A stretch of DNA of 64,000 nucleotides from Amorphoplanes digitatis (GCF_014205335.1 NZ_JACHNH010000001.1:4644501-4708500); one strand, 5' to 3'; shown: positions 9,047 to 18,071, counted from the stretch's first letter. Notes: generated from the sequence alone by a model not told the origin. A program made the numbers and translations.

Positions 9047-9571
9047 ATGCGCGTATGGGTGACGGATCTACTCGCTGCCTGGCGCGGCGAACGCCTCACT
9101 CTGTCCTCTCCGATGCCCTTCGAGGTGCTCCGCCAATGGCTGTCCGGCAATCCGTCCTACCGAGCCGGTGACACCATCTGGCGGGAAGCCGCGAGGTTGA
9201 ATTCCAGGAGCATGTGGCGACCGGTGCTGCGAGGCCGACTTCTTCGGACCGACTCCGGTTCCGCGTTTATCGGTGTCGTGGGTTGCGACCCGGTCCTCAA
9301 GCTGGTGAGCTGCTGCCGGCTCGGGGCGTTCGCCGGAATGCTCCTGACGGGCACGGTGGTCGCGGTCTGGTCGGCGGTGCACGCGGACCGGCACGCGGCC
9401 GGGCCGGCTCTGGCCGTGTCCGCTCTCGGCCTGTTCGGGGTACTCACCAGCCTCGCGAGCATTCTGGTCGGCTATCGCGAAACCCGCGAACAGGCGGCCT
9501 ACCTCCGCTCCTGGATCACCGGCCAGATGAATACGCCGTGGTACCAAGGCCGTCGAACGGCAGATCAGTGA
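9047..9571 (+). CDS. Hypothetical membrane protein
   Basis: I do not recognise this 174-residue protein. The ATG at 9047 (MRVWVTDLLAAWRGERL) is preferred over an upstream frame extension that has an implausible Arg/Ser-rich composition. The N-terminal 85 residues look soluble, followed by two closely spaced transmembrane helices (about 95-115 and 123-145) and a short charged tail. It is divergent from the DHFR-fold gene with about 145 bases between them. No function can be assigned. Confidence 0.65.
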   Translation: MRVWVTDLLAAWRGERLTLSSPMPFEVLRQWLSGNPSYRAGDTIWREAARLNSRSMWRPVLRGRLLRTDSGSAFIGVVGCDPVLKLVSCCRLGAFAGMLLTGTVVAVWSAVHADRHAAGPALAVSALGLFGVLTSLASILVGYRETREQAAYLRSWITGQMNTPWYQGRRTADQ

Positions 9572-9798
9572 GTGACGGGCATTCCGGTGAACACGGCTCT
9601 GAGCCACGTTCTGAGCAGTAACGTGATGCATCCGGCGGCTCGTCGCCGTCGCGCCCTGGATGTTGAGTGCCGGGCGGCGGACGCGGAGTGTGCACTCGTC
9701 TCATAGCACGGTTGAGATGACGTCAACGGTACTGACTTTCATCGAGACATATTGATCTAATGGCCTCATCGTGCGCCCTTCTCGATCGCGAGGTATCG

Positions 9799-11175
9799 AT
9801 GAGTAAGTCCCGTTCAGTTTCACCCAGGCTGTCGCGAATAGTGGCCGTCGGCGCTGCCGCGGCCGCGCTTCTGCTGCCCCCGGCGCTGACCGGGCCGGCC
9901 AGCGCCGCCCCGGTCGCGCCGGGCGGGTCCGCCGCCGCCACCGATCCGGGCTATTACCTCGTGACTTCCACCGACCGGCAGCCCGGGGTGCTGGCCAACA
10001 CGCTGGAGCGCGCCGGCTTCGACGTTCTCGAAGGTCCGCTGGACCACGGCGTGCCGGTCCTGGCGGACGCGGCCGCCGTCGCCCGGTTGAAGCACCGCGG
10101 CCTGAGCGTGCAGTACACCGGCCCGCTGTACCAGCCGGTCTCCCCCTCCCTGCTGGCCGACCCGAACACCTACTACGGGGGCTACCACACCTCCGCCGGG
10201 CACGAGGCGCACAACAAGCAGGTGTCCACCGCGCACCCCGACCTGGCCAAGCTCTTCACCATCGGCCAGTCCTGGCTGAAGACCCAGGGCCGTGGCGGGC
10301 ACGACATCCAGGCCCTGTGCATCACCAAGATCCAGCAGGGTGACTGCGAGCTGACGAACACCGGCCGCAAGCCGAAGTTCACCATCATGTCGCAGATGCA
10401 CGCACGGGAACTCGCCACCGGCGAGTTGTCGTACCGGTGGATCGACCACCTGATCAACAGCTACGGCACCGACAGCGGCATCACCGCGCTGATGAACAGC
10501 ACCGAGCTGTGGGTCATCCCGATCGCCAACCCCGACGGCGTCGACATCGTCGCCTCGAACTCCACCCGGCCGGTCGCCCAGCGCAAGAACGCCCACGACA
10601 ACGGCTGCACCGGCACGGGCCGCGGCGTCGACCTGAACCGCAACTCCAGCTACCACTGGGACGTCAATCAGGGCACCAAGTGCACCGAGACGTACCCTGG
10701 CACGGGCGCGGCGAGCGAGCCGGAGACCCAGGGCATCCAGAACTTCCTCGCCAAGATCTACAAGGACACCAAGCCGGCCGCCGACTTCAGCGCGGCCAGC
10801 ACGTCGACCACCGGCGCCTTCATCACCGTGCACAGCTACTCCCAATTGGACATCTACCCGTACGGGTGGACCAACCAGCTGGCGCCGAACAACAACGACC
10901 TGCGAACGATCGCCGTGGCGATGGCCCAGGCGAACCACTACGACGTCGTCCACGGCGACGGCGGTCTGAACTACTTCGCCCCGGGCGCCACCGACGACTG
11001 GATCTACGGGCAGCTGGGCGTGCCGGGCTTCACCATCGAGGTGGGCCCGGGCAGCGGCAGCTGCGGTGGTTTCTTCCCGGCGTACTCCTGTATCAACAGC
11101 TTCTGGCAGCTCAACCTGCCGGCATATCTGGCCACCGCCAGAGCTGCCGCCGCGCCGTATCCGACCGGCCACTGA
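9799..11175 (+). CDS. Secreted zinc carboxypeptidase, M14 family
   Basis: The start at MSKSRSV gives a Sec signal peptide of about 38 residues ending ASA; the protein is 458 residues. After a propeptide-like region (about 40-120), the M14 domain shows the zinc ligands His201 and Glu204 in HARELATGE and His345 in VHSYSQL, the substrate-binding Asn-Arg in DLNRNSSYHW, and the catalytic Glu414 in TIEVGPGSGSC. It should remove C-terminal residues from extracellular peptides. Several Cys pairs suggest disulfides. It stands alone, with 227 bases before it in which I see no clear regulatory structure. Confidence 0.93.
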   Translation: MSKSRSVSPRLSRIVAVGAAAAALLLPPALTGPASAAPVAPGGSAAATDPGYYLVTSTDRQPGVLANTLERAGFDVLEGPLDHGVPVLADAAAVARLKHRGLSVQYTGPLYQPVSPSLLADPNTYYGGYHTSAGHEAHNKQVSTAHPDLAKLFTIGQSWLKTQGRGGHDIQALCITKIQQGDCELTNTGRKPKFTIMSQMHARELATGELSYRWIDHLINSYGTDSGITALMNSTELWVIPIANPDGVDIVASNSTRPVAQRKNAHDNGCTGTGRGVDLNRNSSYHWDVNQGTKCTETYPGTGAASEPETQGIQNFLAKIYKDTKPAADFSAASTSTTGAFITVHSYSQLDIYPYGWTNQLAPNNNDLRTIAVAMAQANHYDVVHGDGGLNYFAPGATDDWIYGQLGVPGFTIEVGPGSGSCGGFFPAYSCINSFWQLNLPAYLATARAAAAPYPTGH

Positions 11176-11242
11176 ATTCGCTTCGCGACGGGCGCCACAC
11201 CACATCGGCGCCCGTCGCCAGGCGGCAGACCCGGAAACGTGA

Positions 11243-12058
11243 TCAAGCACCTCCGACTGCGCCCGAGCCGAGCGCGATGCGGACGAAGGCGGCGAGTGCC
11301 GCCCCGCGTCGCTGTGCCGGCCAGGCGAGCAGCAGCCGGCTCGGCGCCGCATCCTGTACCGGCACGCACACCACGTCGCGCCGGAGTTGGCCCTGTAACG
11401 ACGCCGGCAACAGTGCGGTGGCACGGCCGAGCGCGACGAGTTGCATCGCCGCGGCCGGGTCGCGGGCGATGCGGGCGCTGGGAAGCAGGCCGGCGGCCAC
11501 GTCGGCCAGCCGCAGCGTCGCGGCGCCGGCCAGCGGGTGGTCACCGGCCAGCGCGACAACCTGCGGCTCCACCAGAAGCACCTCGCTGTCGAGTCGGTCC
11601 AGGTCCGGCTGGTGCCCGTACACAAAGGCCGCGTCCGCGGCGCCGCGACGCAACAGATCCGGCTGTTCGCCGGCGGCGCAGGGCACCAGCTCCACCTCGA
11701 CGGCGCACGGGTCGTCGCGGTACGCCGCAAGGATCGGCGCCAGCAGGCCGCCGTCGCCGCCGGGCTTGAGCGCCAGCCGCAGCCGGGGCCGCGCCGCCGT
11801 TCGGGCCAGCGCGACCGCGGTGTCGATCGTGTCCAGTGCCCGGCGCCCCTCGGCGAGCAGCACCTCACCGGCCGCGGTGAGCGCCACCCGGCGGCTGGTG
11901 CGCTCCAGCAGCACGACCCCGAGCCGCCGTTCGAGCCGGCTGATCGCCCGGGACAGCGGCGGCTGCGCGATGCCGAGCCGCTGCGCCGCCCGGCCGAAGT
12001 GGCAGGTCTCGGCCACCGCGACGAAGTACGCCAGTTCCCGCGTCTCGATGCGATCCAT
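11243..12058 (-). CDS. LysR-family transcriptional regulator
   Basis: This 271-residue protein has the classical N-terminal winged helix-turn-helix of LysR proteins (ELAYFVAVAETCHFGRAAQRLGIAQPPLSR pattern, residues about 6-60), followed by a type 2 periplasmic-binding-like effector domain. The domain is short for the family (usual total about 300). The gene is divergent from the SDR gene with 70 bases between the two ATGs, the standard layout in which a LysR protein controls the neighbouring gene and itself. An inverted repeat covers its own start codon. Confidence 0.93.
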   Translation of the reverse strand: MDRIETRELAYFVAVAETCHFGRAAQRLGIAQPPLSRAISRLERRLGVVLLERTSRRVALTAAGEVLLAEGRRALDTIDTAVALARTAARPRLRLALKPGGDGGLLAPILAAYRDDPCAVEVELVPCAAGEQPDLLRRGAADAAFVYGHQPDLDRLDSEVLLVEPQVVALAGDHPLAGAATLRLADVAAGLLPSARIARDPAAAMQLVALGRATALLPASLQGQLRRDVVCVPVQDAAPSRLLLAWPAQRRGAALAAFVRIALGSGAVGGA

Positions 12059-12071
12059 ACCCGCAGGGTAT
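12057..12071. promoter_or_regulatory. LysR-type inverted repeat over the lysR start
   Basis: ATACCC-GCA-GGGTAT is a perfect inverted repeat with 6-base arms and matches the T-N11-A rule for LysR boxes. It overlaps the ATG of the LysR gene (12056-12058), a position suited to autorepression while contacting the divergent SDR promoter. Confidence 0.6.
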
Positions 12072-12128
12072 CGGTGCGGTGCGCTGATCGGTGTTGGTCA
12101 CCGCCGCGACCGGTGTTGTGCTGGCAGC

Positions 12129-12848
12129 ATGATCGCACTCGTCACCGGAGCCAACCGCGGCATCGGCCGCGCCATCGCCGAACAACTCGCCGCCTCGGGG
12201 AACACCGTCCTGGTCAGCGGCCGCGACCTCGCCCGCTGCGCCGAGGTCGCCGCGGAGATCGGACCGCGCGCACACCCGCTGGCGCTGGACGTCACCGGCC
12301 AGTCGACCGTCGACGCGGCGGCGGACCTGATCGGCCGGCGGTTCGGCCACCTCGACGTCCTGGTCAACAACGCCGGCATCAGCGGCCGGCTCGGCGTGCT
12401 ACCCAGCGGTGCCGCCCTGGCGGACGTGGCCGCGGTGTTCGACACCAACGTCCTCGGCGTCATCCGGGTCACCAACGCGATGCTCCCGCTGCTGCTCCGC
12501 TCGCCGGCCGGCCGGATCGTCAACGTCAGCAGCGGCGTCGGCTCGCTGACCCGGATGAGCGACCCGGCCGACTACCTCGCCGGGATGCCGGCCATGGCCT
12601 CCTACCCGCCGGCCAAGTCCGCGCTCAACTCGCTGACCATCCAGTACGCCAAGGAACTGCGAGGCACCGCCATCCTGGTCAACGCGGCGGACCCGGGCCT
12701 GTGCGACACCGACTTCACCCGCCCGCTCGGCCGGCCGGTCGACCGGACAGCCGCGCAGGGCGCCGCGATCGCGGTGCACCTGGCCACCCTGCCCGCGGAC
12801 GGGCCGACCGGCACGCTGTCCAACGACGACGGCCCGGTGCCGTGGTAG
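12129..12848 (+). CDS. Short-chain dehydrogenase/reductase
   Basis: This 239-residue protein starts at the ATG at 12129 (MIALVTGANRGIG). It has the NAD(P) glycine motif TGANRGIG (residues 6-13), NNAG near 80, and the catalytic Ser and Tyr-x-x-x-Lys (YPPAK) with the usual spacing. Its Arg after the glycine motif favours NADPH. The substrate is unknown. It is divergent from, and probably controlled by, the LysR gene. SDRs of this subtype are often annotated as carbonyl reductases. Confidence 0.9.
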   Translation: MIALVTGANRGIGRAIAEQLAASGNTVLVSGRDLARCAEVAAEIGPRAHPLALDVTGQSTVDAAADLIGRRFGHLDVLVNNAGISGRLGVLPSGAALADVAAVFDTNVLGVIRVTNAMLPLLLRSPAGRIVNVSSGVGSLTRMSDPADYLAGMPAMASYPPAKSALNSLTIQYAKELRGTAILVNAADPGLCDTDFTRPLGRPVDRTAAQGAAIAVHLATLPADGPTGTLSNDDGPVPW

Positions 12849-12980
12849 CGGACTGATGGCAACCCGGCGCGCTCGCCCGATCGGGTGAGTGGTTTGGCGG
12901 GTCGGGCGGTTGACCGTGATCATTGGACAGTGATGGGCTAGTCGCGATTAGTAACCGTTTCGGGCGGGAGGCTGGCGCGA

Positions 12981-15900
12981 GTGGGAGTCATGCTGCGGTT
13001 GACGCAGGCCGCGGCGGGCGACGGTCAGCACGTGGTGACCACGCGCGTCACCGGGCTGGCGGGATACGCGGAGGCGTCGGCGACGAGCCGGTTCGAGCTG
13101 TCGATCACGGACGAGGACCGGGAGCGGATCCGCTGGTACCTCGAGGACTTCCTGGAGTATCCGCTCGACCCGGCGCCGGCGATCGCGGCCGATGTGGAGG
13201 GTCGGCTGGCCGAGATCGGTAGCCGGCTGTTCGACCTCGTCTTCGCCGGCGAGGAGGCGCGGGAGCTGTGGGCGGGCCTGCGCGGCGTGCTGCACACGGT
13301 ACGGGTCGAGGTCGCCTGCGAGGTCGACGCGGCGGCGATGCTGCCGTGGGAGCTGCTGCGCGATCCGCGCACCAACCGGCCGGTGGTGCTGGAGGCCGCC
13401 GAGTACGTCCGGGTCAACGCCCAGCCCGCCAAGCGGGTGCCGCTGCCGGCGGCCGACGACGGCGGGCGGCTGCGGGTGCTGCTGGTGATCTGCCGGCCGG
13501 GCGGCGGCGACGACGTGCCGTTCCGCTCGGTGGGTGCGCTGCTGCTCAAGACCGCGCAGGCCCGGGAGGTCCTCGACCTGACGGTGCTGCGGCCGCCGAC
13601 GTTCGCCGCGCTGTCGACGGTGCTGGAGCAGGCACACGACGCCGGGCGGCCGTTCCACGCCGTGCACTTCGACGGGCACGGCACCTACCTGCCGTCGAGC
13701 CGGGTCGGTGCCGGCGCCGGGGTGCAGACCGGCGCGGCCATGTACGGGCTGCTGTCGCCGCTGCGCGAGGGCACACACGGGTACCTGCTGTTCGAGGATC
13801 CGACAACGGCGCGGAACCAGCAGCTGGTCGACGGCCCGGCGCTGGGCGCGCTGCTGGCGCGTACCGGTGTCGGGGTGCTGGTGCTCAACGCCTGCCGTTC
13901 GGCGTACGCGGAGGCCGCCGAGCGGCCGCGCACCGACCGGGACGGCGACGTGCACGCGCTGGTGCGCGGGTACGGGTCGCTCGCGCTGGAGGTCAGCGAC
14001 GCCGGGGTGGCCGGGGTCGTGGCGATGCGGTACAGCGTCTACGTCGTGACCGCGGCGCAGTTCGTCGCCGACCTCTACGCCGCGCTGCTGGCCGGGCGCT
14101 CGCTGGGCGGCGCGGTGTCGGCGAGCCGGCGCCAGCTGGCCGCGCAGCCGAACCGGTCGATCGCGTTCGACCCGCGCCCGTTGCAGGACTGGTCGGTGCC
14201 GGTGGTCTACGAAACGGCGCCGGTGACGCTGCTGCGGCGCGCGGCGCCGGACGAGGTGCGGATCACGGTGGGCCGGCCCGGCGCCGGCATGGCCGACGCC
14301 GGCACCGCCGGGCTGCCGGCCGGGCCCGAGGTCGGCTTCTTCGGCCGCGACGAGACGCTGCTGGCGCTGGACCGGGCGTTCGACACCGACCGGATCGTGC
14401 TGCTGCACGCATACGCCGGCAGCGGGAAGACGTCCACGGCCTCGGAGTTCGCCCGCTGGTACACGGCGACCGGCGGGCTCACCGTTCCGGCCGGCACCGT
14501 ACGCGGTGTGGTGCTGTTCTCGTCGCTGGAGCACCACACGCCGTTGGTGGCGCTGCTCAACCAGCTCGGCGCCGCGTTCGACCCGGTGTTGCAGGCCAAC
14601 GAGATCCAATGGCTGAGCCTCTCGGACGACAAGCGGCGGGAGGTGGCCCTCCAGGTGCTGGCGCAGGTGCCGGTGCTGTGGATCTGGGACAACGTCGAGC
14701 CGGTCGCGGGGTTCCCGGCCGGGACACGGTCGGCGTGGACCGCGGACGAGCAGCGCGAGCTGCGCGACTTCCTCCAGGCGATGTCGCGGACCCGGGCGCG
14801 GGTGCTGTTGACCTCGCGGCGCGACGAGCGCGGCTGGCTCGGTGACCTGCCCACCCGGATCCGGCTGCCCAGGATGCCCATGCGGGAACGCATCCAGTTC
14901 ACTCAGGAGCTGGCCACCCGGCACGGCCACCGGATCACCGACGTGGCGGACTGGCGGCCGCTGCTGCGCTACAGCGACGGCAACCCACTGACCATCACGG
15001 CGGTGGTCGGGCAGGCGCTGCGCGCCGGATACACCACCAAGGCGCAGATCGAGGAGTTCGTGGCCCGGCTGCGGGGCGGCGAGGCCGACCTGGACGACGC
15101 CGACGAGGCGCAGGGCCGTTCCCGGTCGCTGGCCGCGTCGCTCACCTACGGGCTCACGGCCGCGTTCACCGAGCAGGAGCGCACCCAGCTGGCGATGCTC
15201 GGCGTGTTCCAGGACACCGTCGACGTCGACGCCCTGGTGGGCATGGGCGCGGAGGGCAACCCGTCGGCGGTGCCGGCGCTGGCCGGGCTGACCCGCGAGG
15301 CCGGGATCGCCCTGCTCGACCGGGCGGCCGAGATCGGGCTGCTCACCGCCCTCGGAAGCGGCTACTACGCGATCCACCCGGCACTGCCGTGGTTCTTCCG
15401 CCGGCTCGACGCGGTCGCGGGGAGCCCGGACACGGCGGACCGGGCGCAGGCGGCCTACGTCGCCATCATCGCCGAGCTCGGAAACGCCTATCACCGCTGG
15501 TACATCGAGGGCCGGGCCGAGGTGATGGACGTGCTGCGGATAGAGGAGGCGAACCTGCTCCGCGCGCGGTACCTGGCCCGCGCCGCCGGCCGGTGGCATG
15601 ACGTCATCAAGTGCATGCAGGGCCTGCGTAACCTCTACGGACAGACCGGGCGCGGCGCGGAGTGGGCCCGCCTCGTCGACGAACTCGTGCCGGACCTCGT
15701 CGACCCAGACACCGACGGCCCCCGTCCCGGCCCGACCGAGGTGTGGGGACTGCTGACCGAGTACCGGGTCGAGATCGCCGTCGCCGGCCGGGACTGGAGC
15801 ACCGCGCTGCGGCTCCAGCACGCCCGCGTCGAACACAATCGGCGGGAGGCCGCCCCGGCGCTCGCCACCGCACCGGACCGGCGCACCGACAACGACCGCA

Positions 15901-16637
15901 ACCGCATCCGTACCCTCGCCGCCTGCGAGCAGTCCCTCGCGAACGTGCTGCTCGAGCAGCAGGACCCCGGCTGCGTGACCCACCTCGAGCGCGCCGCCGA
16001 GCTGACCCGCGCCGTCGGCGACCGCCAGGCGGAGGGCGTGGTCGTGTTCAACCTCGGCCACGCCTACCTGGAGATCCCGGCGCTGCGGGACCTGGACCGG
16101 GCCGAGCACTGGTACCGCCGCGCCCTCGACCTCGCCGACGACGGCGACCGCCTCCGCAAGGCCCGCGCCGTCGGGGAGCTGGGCCGGGTCGCGTCCGAGC
16201 GGTTTCTCGACGCCGGCGCCGCGGGGCAGCCGAAGGAGGTGCTGCTGGAGCACCTCAACGCCGCCGCCGCCGCGTACCAGGAGGCCCTGAAGCTGCTTCC
16301 CGCCGACGCCAACCCGGACCTCGCCACCGTCCACCACCAGCTCGGCATCATCTACACCCGCGCCGGCGAGTACGACACCGCGTTGAACCACTACCAGCAG
16401 TCCATCCGCCTGGAGGAGGTGGCCGGCAACCGCTACGGCGCCGGGCAGAGCCGCCAGACGGTCGCGGTCCTGTTCGCCCGCACGGGCCGCATCGACGACG
16501 CGCTGCTGTACGCCCGCGCCGCCCTGGCCGACTTCGCGCCGTACGGCGCCGGCGCCGCCGCCGCGATCGCGCAGGTAAAGAAACTCATCGCCCTGCTGGA
16601 ACAGCCCGACGACCCGACACCGAGCGGAGCACCATGA
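12981..16637 (+). CDS. CHAT protease-STAND NTPase-TPR protein (candidate conflict/cell-death effector)
   Basis: This 1218-residue protein starts at GTG with a GGGAGG site 9 bases upstream. Residues about 1-150 are an alpha-helical lead-in. Residues about 160-410 form a CHAT (caspase-like) domain with catalytic His233 in HFDGHG and Cys305 in VLNACRSA. Residues about 452-690 are an NB-ARC-like STAND NTPase with Walker A AGSGKT (Lys483), Walker B VLWIWDNVE (Asp571), a sensor-like LLTSRR and the DGNPLT motif. Residues about 930-1200 are TPR-like helical repeats. CHAT proteins are cysteine proteases; STAND-TPR modules sense a trigger and oligomerise. The stop overlaps the next ATG (ATGA), so it heads a three-gene operon. 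Related architectures act in defence and programmed death; the trigger and substrate here are unknown. Confidence 0.9.
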   Translation: MGVMLRLTQAAAGDGQHVVTTRVTGLAGYAEASATSRFELSITDEDRERIRWYLEDFLEYPLDPAPAIAADVEGRLAEIGSRLFDLVFAGEEARELWAGLRGVLHTVRVEVACEVDAAAMLPWELLRDPRTNRPVVLEAAEYVRVNAQPAKRVPLPAADDGGRLRVLLVICRPGGGDDVPFRSVGALLLKTAQAREVLDLTVLRPPTFAALSTVLEQAHDAGRPFHAVHFDGHGTYLPSSRVGAGAGVQTGAAMYGLLSPLREGTHGYLLFEDPTTARNQQLVDGPALGALLARTGVGVLVLNACRSAYAEAAERPRTDRDGDVHALVRGYGSLALEVSDAGVAGVVAMRYSVYVVTAAQFVADLYAALLAGRSLGGAVSASRRQLAAQPNRSIAFDPRPLQDWSVPVVYETAPVTLLRRAAPDEVRITVGRPGAGMADAGTAGLPAGPEVGFFGRDETLLALDRAFDTDRIVLLHAYAGSGKTSTASEFARWYTATGGLTVPAGTVRGVVLFSSLEHHTPLVALLNQLGAAFDPVLQANEIQWLSLSDDKRREVALQVLAQVPVLWIWDNVEPVAGFPAGTRSAWTADEQRELRDFLQAMSRTRARVLLTSRRDERGWLGDLPTRIRLPRMPMRERIQFTQELATRHGHRITDVADWRPLLRYSDGNPLTITAVVGQALRAGYTTKAQIEEFVARLRGGEADLDDADEAQGRSRSLAASLTYGLTAAFTEQERTQLAMLGVFQDTVDVDALVGMGAEGNPSAVPALAGLTREAGIALLDRAAEIGLLTALGSGYYAIHPALPWFFRRLDAVAGSPDTADRAQAAYVAIIAELGNAYHRWYIEGRAEVMDVLRIEEANLLRARYLARAAGRWHDVIKCMQGLRNLYGQTGRGAEWARLVDELVPDLVDPDTDGPRPGPTEVWGLLTEYRVEIAVAGRDWSTALRLQHARVEHNRREAAPALATAPDRRTDNDRNRIRTLAACEQSLANVLLEQQDPGCVTHLERAAELTRAVGDRQAEGVVVFNLGHAYLEIPALRDLDRAEHWYRRALDLADDGDRLRKARAVGELGRVASERFLDAGAAGQPKEVLLEHLNAAAAAYQEALKLLPADANPDLATVHHQLGIIYTRAGEYDTALNHYQQSIRLEEVAGNRYGAGQSRQTVAVLFARTGRIDDALLYARAALADFAPYGAGAAAAIAQVKKLIALLEQPDDPTPSGAP

Positions 16638-16939
16638 GCAGCGCGGCGAACACCGGCAAGCCGTACCGGCCGGACCCGGTGCCAGGCTGGGGTGACGCCG
16701 TCGCGTCCTGGCCGTGGCAGCCCTGGCTGGAGCACGACGTCCAGCTCGGCTGGAGGAAGGCCGGCGGCTGCCCGTACTGCGGGCACACCATGACCGTCTA
16801 CCAGACCCGGCAGCGCTACGCCTCGCCGGACGAGTGGAAGCACGCACGGTGCAACTGCGGGCACGCCCACGAGGGCCGCCCGGCCGACGAACCCGTCAAG
16901 GGCTGCGGCCAGCAGGCCGACATCCGGGCGGCGTCGTGA
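16634..16939 (+). CDS. Small Cys-rich, zinc-ribbon-like protein of the CHAT operon
   Basis: This 101-residue protein starts at the ATG at 16634, inside the CHAT gene stop (ATGA), and its own stop overlaps the next start (GTGA), so it is translationally coupled on both sides. It is Trp-rich near the N-terminus (WPWQPWLE) and has CPYC (Cys46, Cys49), CNCGHAH (Cys73, Cys75 and two His) and Cys91, a pattern that could bind zinc. There is no signal peptide or membrane segment. I do not recognise the family. It could be an adaptor, a substrate of the CHAT protease or a nucleic-acid sensor; these are guesses from position only. Confidence 0.75.
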   Translation: MSSAANTGKPYRPDPVPGWGDAVASWPWQPWLEHDVQLGWRKAGGCPYCGHTMTVYQTRQRYASPDEWKHARCNCGHAHEGRPADEPVKGCGQQADIRAAS

Positions 16940-17568
16940 CCGGGCTGTCGCGCCCGCACGAGCCCGGCCCGCCCGACGCCGCCGAGTGGGACAAGGCCGC
17001 GATCACGTTCGCCACCGAACAACTCACCCGGGTACGGGCGTCGGCGACCGCCTGGACCGGCACCGTCGGCACGCTGCTCGGCCTGTTCGGCGCGGTCGCC
17101 GTCGTCGGCGGCGGCACCACGAAGCTCGCCGACGTGCCGGATCCGGCGCTGCGCTGGGTCATCGTCGGCCTGGTCGCGGTCGCCGGGGCCCTGGCCGGTA
17201 TCTCCGTCGTGACCGGGGTACGGGCCGCGCAGGGCGCCAGCCTCCGGACCTCCGACAACTGGTCGGGCAGCGCCTACCGGGCCGCCGTGGTCAGCAACAC
17301 GGCCGACGCACTCGACTGGCTGCGGTGGGCCCGGTGGACCGGCCTCGGCGCCGCGCTCACCGTCTTCTCGATCGGGCTGCTCGGGCTGATCAGCGTCGCC
17401 GCACAGCCGAGCAAGCCGGCCACCTCGACCGCCGTCGTCGTCGACCAGGCCGGCACGGCCCGCTGCGGTTCGATCGGCCGCACCGCCGACGGGCGGCTCA
17501 CCGTGAACGGCACCCCGGCGGCAAACGTCCGCGACATCACCCCGGTCACCGCCTGCCCGGCCTCCTGA
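16936..17568 (+). CDS. Three-helix membrane protein of the CHAT operon (candidate membrane effector)
   Basis: This 210-residue protein starts at a GTG overlapping the previous stop. Residues 1-38 are soluble. TM1 is about 40-60 and TM2 about 73-95, with a short loop between; then comes a soluble segment, TM3 (about 131-154), and a polar tail with two Cys that may be extracytoplasmic. The paired N-terminal helices after an amphipathic segment recall SLATT-type two-TM effectors of bacterial conflict systems, but I cannot establish homology. Coupling to a CHAT protease-NTPase suggests it is either the membrane-damaging partner released on activation or the membrane anchor of a sensor complex. 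It ends 2 bases before the convergent DUF4265 gene. Confidence 0.75.
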   Translation: MTGLSRPHEPGPPDAAEWDKAAITFATEQLTRVRASATAWTGTVGTLLGLFGAVAVVGGGTTKLADVPDPALRWVIVGLVAVAGALAGISVVTGVRAAQGASLRTSDNWSGSAYRAAVVSNTADALDWLRWARWTGLGAALTVFSIGLLGLISVAAQPSKPATSTAVVVDQAGTARCGSIGRTADGRLTVNGTPAANVRDITPVTACPAS

Positions 17569-17570
17569 CG

Positions 17571-18071
17571 TTACGCGTCCCACCAGCGGTCGGTGCCGCA
17601 GCCGACCTCGTAGTACCACCAGCCGTTCGACTCGCCGTCGTCCAGGACCCGCTTGATGTCGCGGAAGTCGGCGTCGGCCGGCACGTCGAGGGCCACCAGC
17701 GGCAGTTCCGGACCGAACACCTCGCCGCCGAGACCGAACCGCGCGAACTGCGCGTGCACGGCCGCCGCGCTGCCGGCCAGGGGTCCGGCGCGCTCCGGCA
17801 GTACCCGGATCACGCAGTGCCCGGACTCCCGCACCCTCCCCCGCGCCCAGCGCACGCCCTCGGCGTTCGTCTCGAACCGGACCACGTCGCCCTGCGCCAC
17901 GCCGTCCTGGAGGAACGGCACGTTCTCCACCCGGGCCGTGTCGGCGGTCAACTCCGTCGCCCACAGGCCCTCGGTGTCGTACGGCAGCCACCCCTCGCGG
18001 GGCGCGAACCTGAACCAGATCTTGACGGCGCCGCCGGCGGGGCGCTCGTGCACGTCGGACGCGGAGGTCAT
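17571..18071 (-). CDS. DUF4265 protein, candidate immunity protein for the RHS toxin
   Basis: The start at 18071 is chosen because GGAGG lies 9 bases upstream, whereas the ATG at 18080 directly abuts it. The 166-residue cytoplasmic protein has the DUF4265 signature: KIWFRFAPREGWLPYDTEGLWA-type N-terminal strand, a central VAQGDVVRFE strand and the C-terminal FRDIKRVLDDGE helix. It begins 19 bases after the stop of the giant RHS gene on the same strand, the standard place for the cognate immunity gene of a polymorphic toxin. The immunity role is inferred from position; the domain itself is of unknown function. Confidence 0.85.
   Translation of the reverse strand: MTSASDVHERPAGGAVKIWFRFAPREGWLPYDTEGLWATELTADTARVENVPFLQDGVAQGDVVRFETNAEGVRWARGRVRESGHCVIRVLPERAGPLAGSAAAVHAQFARFGLGGEVFGPELPLVALDVPADADFRDIKRVLDDGESNGWWYYEVGCGTDRWWDA

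Noticed and set aside
9718..9725. TGACGTCA palindrome before the carboxypeptidase gene
   Set aside because: An 8-base palindrome is expected by chance several times in a window this size, and there is no second copy or supporting context.
10437..12128. Large in-frame extension upstream of the SDR gene
   Set aside because: The extension crosses the carboxypeptidase and LysR genes in other frames and has shadow composition; the SDR fold begins exactly at ATG 12129.
12948..16847. Open frame of about 1300 codons antisense to the CHAT gene
   Set aside because: Long antisense frames are expected in very GC-rich DNA. The translation is Arg/Gly/Pro/His-rich and repetitive with no domain, while the sense frame has complete motifs.
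16936..17568. Bacterial gasdermin as the third gene of the CHAT operon
   Set aside because: Gasdermins are about 260 residues, beta-rich and lack standard TM helices. This protein has three clear hydrophobic helices and no matching pattern.
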